The notes under the pieces were generated by a model, which saw nothing but the letters and a program-made list of their open reading frames with translations, did not search any database and was not told the DNA's origin. Position numbers and translations under genes: made by a program. Positions 1 to 8,225 of a stretch of DNA of 64,000 bases are shown piece after piece. Source of the DNA: Albidovulum sp. (GTDB lineage Bacteria > Pseudomonadota > Alphaproteobacteria > Rhodobacterales > Rhodobacteraceae); NCBI GenBank assembly GCA_015491895.1, contig WFVA01000085.1, forward strand, positions 28,294 to 92,293. The letters are read 5' to 3'. Positions within the stretch are counted from its first letter, which is position 1. Each line of letters opens with the position of its first letter.

Positions 1-295
1 GCTGCCCAAAGACAGCGAGGACCGCGTCAAGATGGATATCGAACGCGTGAAGCACTGGCTCGCCGAGGGGGCCAAGCCCACCGATCGCGTGTCCCGCTTC
101 CTGGAAGCGGCCGGCATTCTCGAGAAGAAGGAACGCAGGAACCCGAAGAAGGCCGAGCCCGGTGCCAAGGCGAAGGAACGCGCCGAGGAGAAGGCGGCCA
201 AGGCTGCCGAGGCGGCAGAAGCGGCTGCAGCCCCGGCCGAAGAGCCCGCCAAGGCACCTGCCGAGGAAGCCGCGGCGGAAGAAACCACCGAATAA
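1..295 (+). CDS. rpsP: 30S ribosomal protein S16 (5' end cut by window)
   Basis: Small-subunit ribosomal protein S16, a 16S rRNA binder in the cytosolic 30S particle. The frame is open from base 2, so the N-terminus lies outside the window. The visible part has the S16 C-terminal motif [20 protein letters not shown] and then an Ala/Glu/Lys-rich low-complexity tail of about 55 residues, a common addition in alphaproteobacterial S16. It is first in a run with bluB, rimM, trmD, rplS and rpmE, the classical S16-RimM-TrmD-L19 operon. Identity is secure; only the start is missing. Confidence 0.95.
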   Translation, partial: LPKDSEDRVKMDIERVKHWLAEGAKPTDRVSRFLEAAGILEKKERRNPKKAEPGAKAKERAEEKAAKAAEAAEAAAAPAEEPAKAPAEEAAAEETTE

Positions 296-312
296 GCGAT
301 GGGCGGGCGGTC

Positions 313-942
313 ATGCCGGAATTTTCGCAAGGATTCAGGCAGGAATTCGACCGCTTGCTGAGGTGGCGGCGCGATGTGCGCCGCTTCCGCACCGATCCGG
401 TGGAAGAGGCCCTGCTGCAGGAGTGCCTCTCCAGCTTTGCCCTCGCGCCGTCGGTGGGGCTTTCCGAGCCCTGGCGGATCGTCAATGTGAAAAGCGTCGC
501 GGCCCGTGCTGCGGCGCTTGCCAATTTCGAAGCCGCCAATGCCGAGGCGCTCAAAGGCTACAGCGGCGAGAAGGCTCGGCTCTACGCCGGGCTGAAGCTC
601 TCGGGCATGCGCGAAGCCCCGGTGCAGCTTGCCGTGTTCTGCGATGAGGCCACGCCCAAGGGCGCCGGGCTCGGCGCGGCCACGATGCCCGAGATGCGCC
701 GCTATTCGGTGGTGGCGGCGATCACCCAGTTCTGGCTGAAGGCGCGCAGTGAGGGGCTCGGCGCGGGCTGGGTTTCGATCCTCGATCCCGCCCGCCTCGC
801 AGCCGATCTTGATGTGCCGGAAAGCTGGCGGCTGGTGGCCTATCTCTGTATCGGCTGGCCCGAGGAGACGGGCGAAACCCCCGAGCTCGAGCGCCTCGGC
901 TGGGAGCGGCGGGCGGCAGGTATCGAGATCGAGGAGCGATAG
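313..942 (+). CDS. bluB: 5,6-dimethylbenzimidazole synthase, BluB
   Basis: Flavin-destroying nitroreductase-fold enzyme that converts FMNH2 with O2 into 5,6-dimethylbenzimidazole, the lower ligand of vitamin B12. The 209-residue product has the early RRDVRRFRTDPV segment, APSVGLSEPWR near residue 45, GLGAATMPEMRRYSVV near 115 and GAGWVSILDP near 150. Together these separate BluB from ordinary nitroreductases. It lies 17 bp after rpsP and 6 bp before rimM, so it is probably transcribed with the ribosomal genes, an unusual place for a cobalamin gene. A B12 requirement fits the cobP-like gene at 28314 and the B12-dependent mutase at 59060. Confidence 0.9.
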   Translation: MPEFSQGFRQEFDRLLRWRRDVRRFRTDPVEEALLQECLSSFALAPSVGLSEPWRIVNVKSVAARAAALANFEAANAEALKGYSGEKARLYAGLKLSGMREAPVQLAVFCDEATPKGAGLGAATMPEMRRYSVVAAITQFWLKARSEGLGAGWVSILDPARLAADLDVPESWRLVAYLCIGWPEETGETPELERLGWERRAAGIEIEER

Positions 943-948
943 GACAGC

Positions 949-1479
949 ATGGTGGATCGGAGCGATGAAGAGAGGCTTATCTGCGTCGGCGCCATCGCCG
1001 GGGCCTATGGGGTGCGCGGAGAAGTGCGCCTCAAGAGCTTCTGCGCAACCCCGGAGGATATCGCGCATTACAGCCCGCTCCTCGATGAAACCGGCCAGCG
1101 CGAATTCCGCCTCAAGATCACCCGCCCTATCAAGAACGGCTTTGCCGCCCGCATCGAGGGTATCCGCACGAAGGAAGAAGCCGACGCCCTTCGCGGCACC
1201 AGCCTCCATGCTCCGCGCGCCGCCCTCCCGAGCCTGCCGGATGACGAATTCTACCACGCGGATCTGATCGGGCTAGAGGTGTTCGATACTGGCGGCCGGC
1301 CGCTCGGGCGTATCATCGCCGTGCCCAACCACGGCGCAGGCGATCTCCTGGAGATCCGCCCGCCCGCCGGGGGCGATACGATCCTGCTGCCGTTCACCCG
1401 CGCGGTTGTTCCCACCGTGGATCTGGCTGCCGGGCGGGTGATCGCCGATCCGCCGGAAGGGATCGTGAAAGATGGCTGA
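949..1479 (+). CDS. rimM: 16S rRNA processing protein RimM
   Basis: Assembly factor for the 30S head that binds S19 and helps 16S rRNA maturation. The 176-residue product has the N-terminal RimM beta-barrel signature around residues 10-30 ([19 protein letters not shown]) and a C-terminal PRC-barrel beginning near residue 100 ([16 protein letters not shown]). The length is typical. It follows bluB by 6 bp and overlaps the trmD start by 8 bp, so the two are probably translationally coupled. Confidence 0.95.
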   Translation: MVDRSDEERLICVGAIAGAYGVRGEVRLKSFCATPEDIAHYSPLLDETGQREFRLKITRPIKNGFAARIEGIRTKEEADALRGTSLHAPRAALPSLPDDEFYHADLIGLEVFDTGGRPLGRIIAVPNHGAGDLLEIRPPAGGDTILLPFTRAVVPTVDLAAGRVIADPPEGIVKDG

Positions 1480-2311
1480 TGCGAAGAAACCGGCCCGCTC
1501 CCATGGCCGAAAGACGATCAGCGCCAGCCTGAAGCCGCGCGATCTGATGAGCGAGCCCAAGCGCCTCAAGGGGGCGTGGTGTGCGCGCGTGATCACCCTT
1601 TTTCCCGAGGCCTTCCCCGGCGTGCTTGGCCTTTCGCTCACCGGCAAGGCGCTCGAGATGGGGCTGTGGCAGCTCGAAACCATCCCGCTGCGAAAGTTCG
1701 GCATCGGCCGGCACCTCAATGTGGACGACACCCCCGCCGGTGGCGGCGCCGGCATGGTGATGCGCGCCGATGTGCTGGGCGAGGCGATCGACGAGGCCAT
1801 GCGCGGCGCCCCCGAAGATCGGGAGAAATGGCCGGTCATCTATCTTTCACCGCGCGGCAAACGCTTCGATCAGAAGATGGCCGAGCGGTTTTCGCGCAGC
1901 GAAGGCATCACACTTCTGTGCGGCCGCTTCGAGGGCGTGGACGAGCGCGTGCTCGAGGAATACGCGATCGAGGAGGTGAGCCTCGGGGATTTCGTGCTGA
2001 CGGGCGGAGAGATTGCCGCTCAGGCCTTGATTGATGCGAGCGTGCGGCTTATACCGCGCGTGATTGGGAATCAGGCATCAACCGAGGAGGAATCCTTCTC
2101 GGATTTTTTGCTTGAACATCCTCAATACACGAAGCCGAGCGTCTGGCGTGGCCGTGCGATCCCCGAAGTGCTTCTCTCGGGCCATCACGCGAACATCTCC
2201 CGCTGGCGCAAGGAAATGGCCGAAAGGCTGACAAAGGAAAGACGGCCTGATCTCTGGCGGGCTTATCGTGAGCATCACGATGGGGACCCGGAAGAAGACC
2301 AAGAGCTCTGA
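1472..2311 (+). CDS. trmD: tRNA (guanine37-N1)-methyltransferase TrmD
   Basis: SAM-dependent SPOUT methyltransferase that makes m1G37 in tRNAs and prevents +1 frameshifting. The core starts near residue 38 ([13 protein letters not shown]), followed by [11 protein letters not shown] and the trefoil-knot segments [17 protein letters not shown] and [19 protein letters not shown]. About 35 extra basic residues precede the core. I keep this long start because GGAAGGG lies 9 bases before the ATG and such extensions are familiar in Rhodobacterales; an internal ATG at 1547 is the alternative. The start overlaps rimM by 8 bp. Confidence 0.95.
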   Translation: MADAKKPARSHGRKTISASLKPRDLMSEPKRLKGAWCARVITLFPEAFPGVLGLSLTGKALEMGLWQLETIPLRKFGIGRHLNVDDTPAGGGAGMVMRADVLGEAIDEAMRGAPEDREKWPVIYLSPRGKRFDQKMAERFSRSEGITLLCGRFEGVDERVLEEYAIEEVSLGDFVLTGGEIAAQALIDASVRLIPRVIGNQASTEEESFSDFLLEHPQYTKPSVWRGRAIPEVLLSGHHANISRWRKEMAERLTKERRPDLWRAYREHHDGDPEEDQEL

Positions 2312-2364
2312 GGGCGCGAGCAACCTTCGCGGATCGAACCGCGAGCATGAAAAGGATGAAGGCG

Positions 2365-2760
2365 ATGGACCTGATCGCAGAACTCGAAGCCGAGCAGATC
2401 AAGAAGCTCGGCAAGGAAATCCCAGATTTCAAGGCGGGTGACACCATCCGCGTTGGCTACAAGGTGACGGAAGGCAACCGCACGCGGGTGCAGAATTACG
2501 AAGGCGTCTGCATCGCGCGCAAGGGGGGCGACGGCATCGATGCCTCCTTCACGGTGCGCAAGATTTCCTTCGGCGAGGGCGTGGAGCGCGTGTTCCCCCT
2601 CTATTCCACCAATATCGAGAGCATCACCGTGGTGCGCCGCGGCCGTGTGCGCCGCTCGAAGCTCTACTATCTGCGCTCGCGCCGCGGCAAGGCGGCCCGG
2701 ATCGCGGAAGACACCCACTATAAGCCCAGGAAGGCCAAAGCGGCCGAGGCCGAGGCGTAA
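2365..2760 (+). CDS. rplS: 50S ribosomal protein L19
   Basis: Large-subunit protein L19, located at the 30S/50S interface. The 131-residue product begins [11 protein letters not shown] and contains [20 protein letters not shown] and [23 protein letters not shown], the family signature. Three in-frame ATGs exist (2347, 2356, 2365). I chose 2365 because it matches the usual L19 N-terminus and AAGGAT lies seven bases upstream. It follows trmD by about 50 bp and precedes rpmE by 12 bp. Confidence 0.95.
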   Translation: MDLIAELEAEQIKKLGKEIPDFKAGDTIRVGYKVTEGNRTRVQNYEGVCIARKGGDGIDASFTVRKISFGEGVERVFPLYSTNIESITVVRRGRVRRSKLYYLRSRRGKAARIAEDTHYKPRKAKAAEAEA

Positions 2761-2772
2761 GGAGCCGGGACC

Positions 2773-2994
2773 ATGAAAAAAGACATCCACCCCGATTACC
2801 ACCTGATCAAGGTCAAGCTGACCAACGGCACCATCATCGAGATGCGCTCGACCTACGGCAAGGAAGGCGACGTGCTGGCGCTTGACATCGACCCCACAGT
2901 GCACCCCGCCTGGACGGGCGGCGGCACCCGCCTCACCGACGCCGGCGGCCGGGTTTCGAAATTCAAGAAGAAATACGAGGGCCTCGGCTTCTGA
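2773..2994 (+). CDS. rpmE: 50S ribosomal protein L31, zinc-free form
   Basis: Large-subunit protein L31 of 73 residues. It begins [20 protein letters not shown] and ends [11 protein letters not shown]. The cysteines of the zinc-binding L31 type are absent, so this is the C-minus form that does not depend on zinc. It is the last gene of the operon: GGAGC precedes the ATG and a strong terminator follows 21 bp after the stop. Confidence 0.95.
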   Translation: MKKDIHPDYHLIKVKLTNGTIIEMRSTYGKEGDVLALDIDPTVHPAWTGGGTRLTDAGGRVSKFKKKYEGLGF

Positions 2995-3015
2995 GCCGGA
3001 TCCCTTTCAGAACAG

Positions 3016-3045
3016 AAACGCCGCCCGCATCCCGGGCGGCGTTTT
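3016..3045 (+). terminator. Rho-independent terminator after rpmE
   Basis: A 10-bp GC-rich perfect stem (ACGCCGCCCG at 3018-3027 pairing with CGGGCGGCGT at 3033-3042) encloses a five-base CATCC loop. It is preceded by AAA and followed by a T tract, the classical intrinsic terminator layout. It closes the rpsP-rpmE operon. Confidence 0.9.
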
Positions 3046-3273
3046 CATTTCCATCCTTTGGGATGGCTCGGAGGCCCTTCCGGTGTCTGTTCGATTTCCC
3101 ATGCACCGGGGCCGCAGGGGCCATCAGGGCGGCAATCGGTGAAAACGCTGATCTTCATTGAAAATCCTCTCTTGCACAAATGCCGCTTTACGGCCTCGCA
3201 GGGCCAATCCCCGCTTCCAATGGCTCATCCTACCACATATAGTGGCGCAAACCCATTCGGGCTCTTGGATCAG

Positions 3274-3288
3274 GATAACGGGGTTATC
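3274..3288 (+). promoter_or_regulatory. Dyad touching the mipZ ribosome-binding site
   Basis: GATAAC (3274-3279) and GTTATC (3283-3288) form a perfect six-base inverted repeat around GGG, ending two bases before the GTG start of mipZ. The only Shine-Dalgarno-like bases (GGGG) are in and beside the loop. It could be an mRNA hairpin that tunes translation or a repressor operator. The rest of the 245-bp gap before mipZ shows no gene. Confidence 0.4.
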
Positions 3289-3290
3289 GC

Positions 3291-4100
3291 GTGGCACATA
3301 TAATCGTTGTCGGAAACGAGAAGGGCGGATCGGGAAAATCCACCACATCCATGCATGTCGCGACCGCTCTGGCGCGCATGGGCCACAAGGTGGGCGCGCT
3401 CGATCTCGATCTCAGGCAGAGAAGCTTCGGACGCTATGTGGAAAACCGCAGGGCCTATTGCGAGAAGCACGGGATCGACCTTGCCACCCCCGATTACATG
3501 GATCTGCCTCAGATCGACAAATCCCGCCTCAAACCCGGCGAGAACATCTACGATCACCGCCTCTCGGCCGCTGTCGCGAAGCTCGAGCCCGAAAGCGATT
3601 TCATCCTGATCGATTGCCCCGGCTCCCATACCCGCCTCAGCCAGGTGGCCCATTCGCTGGCCGATACGCTGATCACGCCTCTGAATGACAGTTTCGTGGA
3701 TTTCGATCTGCTGGCGCATATAGATCCCGATACGGGCGAGGTGCTCGGCCCCTCCGTCTATTCCGAAATGGTATGGAACGCCCGCCAGCTGCGCGCCCAG
3801 GCCGGGCTGCCGCCCATCGATTGGGTGCTGGTGCGCAACCGCGTGCCGCCCCAGCGGATGCACAACAAGGAAAAGATGGAAGCCGCGCTTTCCAGGCTCT
3901 CGCGCCGGATCGGCTTTCGCGTGGCGCCGGGCTTTTCCGAGCGGGTAATCTTCCGCGAGCTTTTCCCGCGCGGGCTCACGCTGCTCGATCTGCGCGATAT
4001 CGGCGTGAAGCGCCTCAACATCTCGAACGTGGCGGCGCGGCAGGAATTGCGCGATCTGATCGGTGCGCTCAATCTGCCCGGCGTCACCATCGATTTCTGA
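3291..4100 (+). CDS. mipZ: Division-site positioning ATPase MipZ
   Basis: ParA/MinD-type P-loop ATPase that forms a gradient from the ParB-bound origin and inhibits FtsZ polymerisation, placing the division plane at mid-cell in alphaproteobacteria. The 269-residue product opens MAHIIVVGNEKGGSGKSTT, containing the deviant Walker A. FILIDCPGSHTRLS near residue 105 is the Walker B/switch region. Length and ends fit the family. The start is GTG with a weak GGGG ribosome-binding site inside a small dyad. It is apparently transcribed alone, with a DUF3775 gene 75 bp downstream. Confidence 0.93.
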   Translation: MAHIIVVGNEKGGSGKSTTSMHVATALARMGHKVGALDLDLRQRSFGRYVENRRAYCEKHGIDLATPDYMDLPQIDKSRLKPGENIYDHRLSAAVAKLEPESDFILIDCPGSHTRLSQVAHSLADTLITPLNDSFVDFDLLAHIDPDTGEVLGPSVYSEMVWNARQLRAQAGLPPIDWVLVRNRVPPQRMHNKEKMEAALSRLSRRIGFRVAPGFSERVIFRELFPRGLTLLDLRDIGVKRLNISNVAARQELRDLIGALNLPGVTIDF

Positions 4101-4175
4101 TTTTCGCCCGCTCCCCCTGTTCCCGCAGGCCTTGCGCACCTATGTTCAGGGCAACCGGAAAACAGAGGTGCAAAG

Positions 4176-4577
4176 ATGGACGAACTTTCGATCGAACCGG
4201 ATTACGTGAAGCGGCTGGTGTGGAAGGTGCGCACCTTCATGGCCGATGAAGCCCCCGTGATCGAGGATCCGGGCGACAATCCCACGGATGATCCCCTTCC
4301 AACCACCCTTCAGGAAGGCTGCGATGATCCCTCGCGTGAAGAGGTGATCGAGGAAATCGACGGCCTCGGCCCCGAAAAGCAGGCCGAACTAGTGGCGCTG
4401 ATGTGGCTCGGGCGGGATGACGATGCCGGCCCCGAGGATTGGGGCGAGCTTCTGCGCCTCGCCCGCGAGCGCCAGGAAGTATCGACCGCGCGCTACCTGC
4501 TCGATCACCCGCTTGTCGCGGATTACTGGGCCATGGGGCTGGAAAAGCTCGGCTATGGCACATTGGCGGAGGGGTGA
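4176..4577 (+). CDS. DUF3775 family protein
   Basis: A 133-residue acidic cytosolic protein matching DUF3775. It has an N-terminal helix (DYVKRLVWKVRTFMADE) and a C-terminal part with LVALMWLGRDDD and a DHPLVADYWAMGLEKLGYG motif. The family function is unknown. ACAGAGGTG lies a few bases before the ATG. It is in line with mipZ, but nothing ties it to division. Confidence 0.8.
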   Translation: MDELSIEPDYVKRLVWKVRTFMADEAPVIEDPGDNPTDDPLPTTLQEGCDDPSREEVIEEIDGLGPEKQAELVALMWLGRDDDAGPEDWGELLRLARERQEVSTARYLLDHPLVADYWAMGLEKLGYGTLAEG

Positions 4578-4615
4578 TCGCCCTGCGCCGGTAGCGTGGC
4601 CGCCGGTGAGCGGGC

Positions 4616-6064
4616 TCAGTTGCCCTCGCCGGCGCCGCCGCCAACACCCTTGAGATTGCCCGGATCGAACACCCCGCCGAAGGGGGAGGTCGGCTTTGCG
4701 CCCCCGTTGTCATCCGCCTTGCCGGGCGGCGCTTCCCCGCTTTCGCCATCCCCGCCGGCCCCCGCCTGATTGGCCAGATTGCCGGGATCGAACACCCCGC
4801 CGAAGGGGGAGGGCTTTGCGGGTGGCGCGGCATTCGATCCTTCATCGGGCTTCTCCCCGGTGCCCGACTGCCCCTCGAGATTGCCCGGATCGAACACCCC
4901 GCCAAAGGGCGCATTGCCGGTGGCCGGCTTGCCCGCGGCCGCGCCGCCCGCAGGTGCGGGCTTGCCGGAGGGCACGAAGATATCAGGCCCCTTCATCTGC
5001 TGCTGAAGGCGCTGCTGCGCGCGCCGGCGCAGGAGCTCCTCGCGCCGCTTTGCCGCCTCGGCCTGCTTGGCCGCGCGCACCTCGGCCTTGCACTGTTCGG
5101 GGCTGTAGGCGCGCGCTGTCCAGAACAGCGTGATCACCACGAAGGAAAACAGCACCAGCGCACCGGCTGCCCAATTGCCACGCAGAAAGCCCGGCAGGAT
5201 GGATCTGCCCTGCGCCACGGCCTCGCCCTTGCGCTCGGCCTCGGCCTTGATCCTGCCCCGCCGCCACGCCTCATTGGCAAGCGCGCCGAAAACGGTCAGC
5301 GAAACGATGATGAAGGCAAGCGCGGAGATGGAAGGGTTGATCCCGTAGCGCACCTTCTGCGCCAGCTCGATGGTGAGGGTCGGGTAGCGCCCGAAGGTGA
5401 AGGTGGTGGTGTTGTAGTTCTCGAAGCTGGCGAGAAAGGCAAGCACGGCGGCCGAGGCGATCGCGGGGCGCATGAAGGGGAGCAGGATCTTCCTGAATGC
5501 CTGCACATGGGTTGCGCCGAGATCGAGCGCCGCTTCCGTCAGCCCCGGATCGTAGCGCTGAAGCCGCGCCACGAAAACCAGCATCGTATAGGAGGCGATG
5601 AAGGTGGACTGGCCAAGAATGGTGAGGAAGATGCCATTGTGAAAAAGGGCGTCCGTCGCCGGGCCGAGGATGCGGCTCAGACGATCCCAGAACACCACCG
5701 TTGAAATGCCGAGCACGACGCCCGGGATCAGGATCGGGGCGATGATGATCGTGTAATAGGTGGAGCGCCAGCGCGGCCAGATCTGCGTGAGGATGAGCGA
5801 GGCGGCAAGCCCCATCGCCACCGAGAGCACCACCGTGCCGAGCCCGATGATCACGCTGTTGAGGATCGCGCGCAGGATGCGCTCGTCATTCGCGAGAACC
5901 TGAAACCACTCGAAGGAAAAGCAATCCCACGGCGTGATCGTGGGGAAGGGATTGGAATTGAAGGCCGTCATGCTCATGATCACGAGCGGGCCGAGGAGAT
6001 AGGTGAAGAAGATCACCAGATAGAGGCCGAGCGCAATCCGCGAGAGCAGGATATTCGATCTCAT
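4616..6064 (-). CDS. ABC transporter permease, PotC-like, with unusual repeat tail
   Basis: Inner-membrane subunit of a spermidine/putrescine-type importer. Residues 1-280 are an ordinary PotC-like permease with six predicted membrane segments and the coupling motif LDLGATHVQAFRKILLP. Unusually, the chain runs on to 482 residues, against the usual 260-300. It adds a seventh membrane segment (ALVLFSFVVITLFW, near 300), a charged Ala/Arg/Gln coiled-coil-like stretch, and a Gly/Pro/Ala-rich tail with three copies of PFGGVFDPGNL. If the core has both ends inside, the extra segment puts the tail in the periplasm. It overlaps the upstream permease gene by 4 bp. Confidence 0.9.
   Translation of the reverse strand: MRSNILLSRIALGLYLVIFFTYLLGPLVIMSMTAFNSNPFPTITPWDCFSFEWFQVLANDERILRAILNSVIIGLGTVVLSVAMGLAASLILTQIWPRWRSTYYTIIIAPILIPGVVLGISTVVFWDRLSRILGPATDALFHNGIFLTILGQSTFIASYTMLVFVARLQRYDPGLTEAALDLGATHVQAFRKILLPFMRPAIASAAVLAFLASFENYNTTTFTFGRYPTLTIELAQKVRYGINPSISALAFIIVSLTVFGALANEAWRRGRIKAEAERKGEAVAQGRSILPGFLRGNWAAGALVLFSFVVITLFWTARAYSPEQCKAEVRAAKQAEAAKRREELLRRRAQQRLQQQMKGPDIFVPSGKPAPAGGAAAGKPATGNAPFGGVFDPGNLEGQSGTGEKPDEGSNAAPPAKPSPFGGVFDPGNLANQAGAGGDGESGEAPPGKADDNGGAKPTSPFGGVFDPGNLKGVGGGAGEGN
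4653..4909 (-). repeat. Three in-frame repeats encoding FGGVFDPGNL
   Basis: Three near-identical 32-base copies begin at 4653, 4776 and 4878, spaced 123 and 102 bp apart. Both spacings are multiples of three. They encode the FGGVFDPGNL decapeptide in the tail of the permease, with low-complexity Gly/Pro/Ala/Glu linkers between them. The repeats are protein-coding, not CRISPR or mobile. Confidence 0.85.
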
Positions 6065-6990
6065 TTGCCGATATCCCCCATGTTGACCTTGAAGATCTTC
6101 ATGAAGGTCAGCACGATGGTGATCGAGGCCACGAGAAGCACGATCGCATAGGCCGCGCCCTGCTGCCAGTTAAGCGAATCATTGAACCACTGATAGACGA
6201 GCTGGGTGAACCACAGGCTGCTCGGCCCGCCGAGGATCTGCGGCGCGGCCAGGGCGCCGGCCGAAAGCATGAACACCATCGTCATCCCCGAAGTGATGCC
6301 GGGCTTTGCGTGGGGGATCACGATGCGCCGGTGGATGCGGATCCAGCTGGCGCCCATGTCGCGCGCCGCCTCGATCTGGTTGCGGTCGAGGCTTTCGATC
6401 GCGTTATACATGGGAAACAGCATCAGCAGGATATAGGCATAGCCAAGGCCCGCGTAGAGCGCCACGTCGGCACGGATGAAATCGATCGGCTGATCGATGA
6501 GCCCAAGCCCCATCATCGCGGCATTGAGGATGCCGCCATCGGCGAAGACGATCCGAAGCGCGAAGGCGCGCAGGATCTCGTTGATCCAGTAGGGGATGAT
6601 CAGAAGCACCACCAGAAGCCGCACGAAGCCCGAGCCGCGCGATTGGCCGAGATAGTAGGCCAGCGGATAGCACAGGATGAGATCGGCCACCGTAACGGCC
6701 ATGGCGGCGATGATCGTGCGCACGAACACCATGAGATCAACGGTATTATAGGTGCCCTCGCCCCCGCCCGCGCCATAGATCAGATGGCGGTAGTTGGCCA
6801 GCGTATAGACATCCTTCGGCCCGCCCTGCTCGGCAGGCGGCAGATTGTAGCGGAAGGAATAATCCAGCATCGAAAGCTGCGGCAGCAGGATGAGCACGAT
6901 GATCCAGAACGCCACCAGCCCCAGCATGACGGAGCCCAGCAGCCGGCCGTTGGTACGGAAATATTCGGATAACAGACGGGGCCTGGCCAT
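6061..6990 (-). CDS. ABC transporter permease, PotB-like
   Basis: First inner-membrane permease of the polyamine-type importer, 309 residues with six predicted transmembrane helices. Its coupling loop is EAARDMGASWIRIHRRIVIPH near residue 215, characteristic of the PotB group. It lies 7 bp after the ATPase gene (transcribed on minus) and overlaps the second permease by 4 bp, so the two permeases are translated together. Substrate specificity cannot be read from the permease; spermidine/putrescine type is inferred from the whole set. Confidence 0.9.
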   Translation of the reverse strand: MARPRLLSEYFRTNGRLLGSVMLGLVAFWIIVLILLPQLSMLDYSFRYNLPPAEQGGPKDVYTLANYRHLIYGAGGGEGTYNTVDLMVFVRTIIAAMAVTVADLILCYPLAYYLGQSRGSGFVRLLVVLLIIPYWINEILRAFALRIVFADGGILNAAMMGLGLIDQPIDFIRADVALYAGLGYAYILLMLFPMYNAIESLDRNQIEAARDMGASWIRIHRRIVIPHAKPGITSGMTMVFMLSAGALAAPQILGGPSSLWFTQLVYQWFNDSLNWQQGAAYAIVLLVASITIVLTFMKIFKVNMGDIGK

Positions 6991-6997
6991 TTTTTCC

Positions 6998-8113
6998 CTA
7001 CTCCGCCGCCAGCTCGCCGGCGGGCATCACCACCGCGTTGCGCAGCTCGTATTTCAGGGTGAGATCCTCGCCCTTCGAGGCGATCCGATCCTGCCCCACA
7101 TTGGGGAGCGACATCTTGATCCGCTTGCCGCCGTCCCCTTCGAGGAAGACGCTGTAGGAATTGCCCTCGAATTCCTCGTTCACCACCTTGGCGGCGAGAC
7201 GCGTCTTCTCATGCGCGCCGGCGTCAACCACCAGCGAAAGCGCCTCGGGGCGGATGAACATCATCGCCTCATCCCCCGGTTTCAGCACCCCGCGCGCCGC
7301 GGGCGTGATCTGGGCCAGGAGATCGCCCGAGCGATTGGTGCGGATCAGCGCCTCGGTGCCGTTCACCTCGAGGATCCTGCCGCGAAACACGTTGTTTTCG
7401 CCCACGAAGGAGGCCACGAAAGGCGTGGCCGGCAGATCATAGACATCATGCCCCGAGCCGATCTGCTCGATCACCCCGGCGCGCATCACCGCCACGTTGT
7501 CCGACATCGTGAGCGCCTCGCCCTGATCGTGGGTGATGTAGATGAAGGTGATGCCCACCCGCTGCTGAATCTCGCGAAGCTCGGTGCGCATGTGCTGGCG
7601 CAGCTTCAGATCGAGCGCCGAGAGGGGCTCGTCAAGGAGAAGCACATCGGGCTCGGCGCAAAGCGCGCGCGCAATCGCCACGCGCTGCTTCTGCCCGCCC
7701 GAAAGCTCGCTCGGCAGCTTGTCGCCCTGGCCTTCCAGCGCGATCATCTCGAGAAGCTCGTCGGCGCGCTTGCGCCGCTCGGCCTTGCCTGCGCCTTTCA
7801 CTTCCATCGAGAAGGTGATGTTTTCCCAGATCTTCATCAGCGGAAACAGCGCCAGATTCTGAAAGATCAGCGCCGTGGGCCGCTTGTTGGGGCCGATTCC
7901 GGCCATGTCTTTCCCGCCGATCAGCACCCGGCCCTCGCTGGGCTGGAGAAAGCCGGATATCGCGCGCAGGATGGTTGTTTTCCCGCAGCCCGAGGGGCCG
8001 AGGAAGGAAAAGAAATCGCCGCCGTTGATATTCACATTCGCATCGCGAACCGCAACGAAATCACCAAACCGGATCCAGAGATTCTCCAGATCCACCCCGA
8101 TACCACCAGCCAT
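6998..8113 (-). CDS. ABC transporter ATP-binding protein, PotA-like
   Basis: Cytosolic ATPase of the polyamine-type importer, 371 residues. It has Walker A FLGPSGCGKTT, signature LSGGQKQRVAIARAL, Walker B DVLLLDEPLSALD and the H-loop YITHDQGEAL. It ends in a TOBE domain (about residue 290 onward), as in PotA. I place the start at 8113 (MAGGIGV) because GGGGAGAGG lies just upstream; an in-frame ATG at 8152 lacks such a site. A stem-loop separates it from the binding-protein gene upstream. Confidence 0.92.
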   Translation of the reverse strand: MAGGIGVDLENLWIRFGDFVAVRDANVNINGGDFFSFLGPSGCGKTTILRAISGFLQPSEGRVLIGGKDMAGIGPNKRPTALIFQNLALFPLMKIWENITFSMEVKGAGKAERRKRADELLEMIALEGQGDKLPSELSGGQKQRVAIARALCAEPDVLLLDEPLSALDLKLRQHMRTELREIQQRVGITFIYITHDQGEALTMSDNVAVMRAGVIEQIGSGHDVYDLPATPFVASFVGENNVFRGRILEVNGTEALIRTNRSGDLLAQITPAARGVLKPGDEAMMFIRPEALSLVVDAGAHEKTRLAAKVVNEEFEGNSYSVFLEGDGGKRIKMSLPNVGQDRIASKGEDLTLKYELRNAVVMPAGELAAE

Positions 8114-8183
8114 CGGCCTCTCCCCGTCATCAGCCCGGCCGGGACATGCCACCGCGCGGGCTGAATATGCCGTTCTTCATGCG

Positions 8184-8215
8184 ATGGCCGGCCACCCAAA
8201 CGGGCAGCCGGCCAT
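8184..8215 (-). promoter_or_regulatory. Intercistronic stem-loop between binding-protein and ATPase genes
   Basis: ATGGCCGGC (8184-8192) and GCCGGCCAT (8207-8215) form a perfect 9-bp inverted repeat around 14 bases, inside which CCC and GGG can pair further. There is no T tract. It sits just after the binding-protein stop. Such stem-loops often protect the upstream message and lower downstream expression, which would suit excess binding protein. Confidence 0.6.
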
Positions 8216-8225
8216 ACTCGAGCAC

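Noticed and set aside
4653..4909. Short direct repeats as a possible CRISPR or mobile repeat
   Set aside because: Only three copies, unequal spacing in multiples of three, and all in frame within the permease gene; they encode a repeated peptide.
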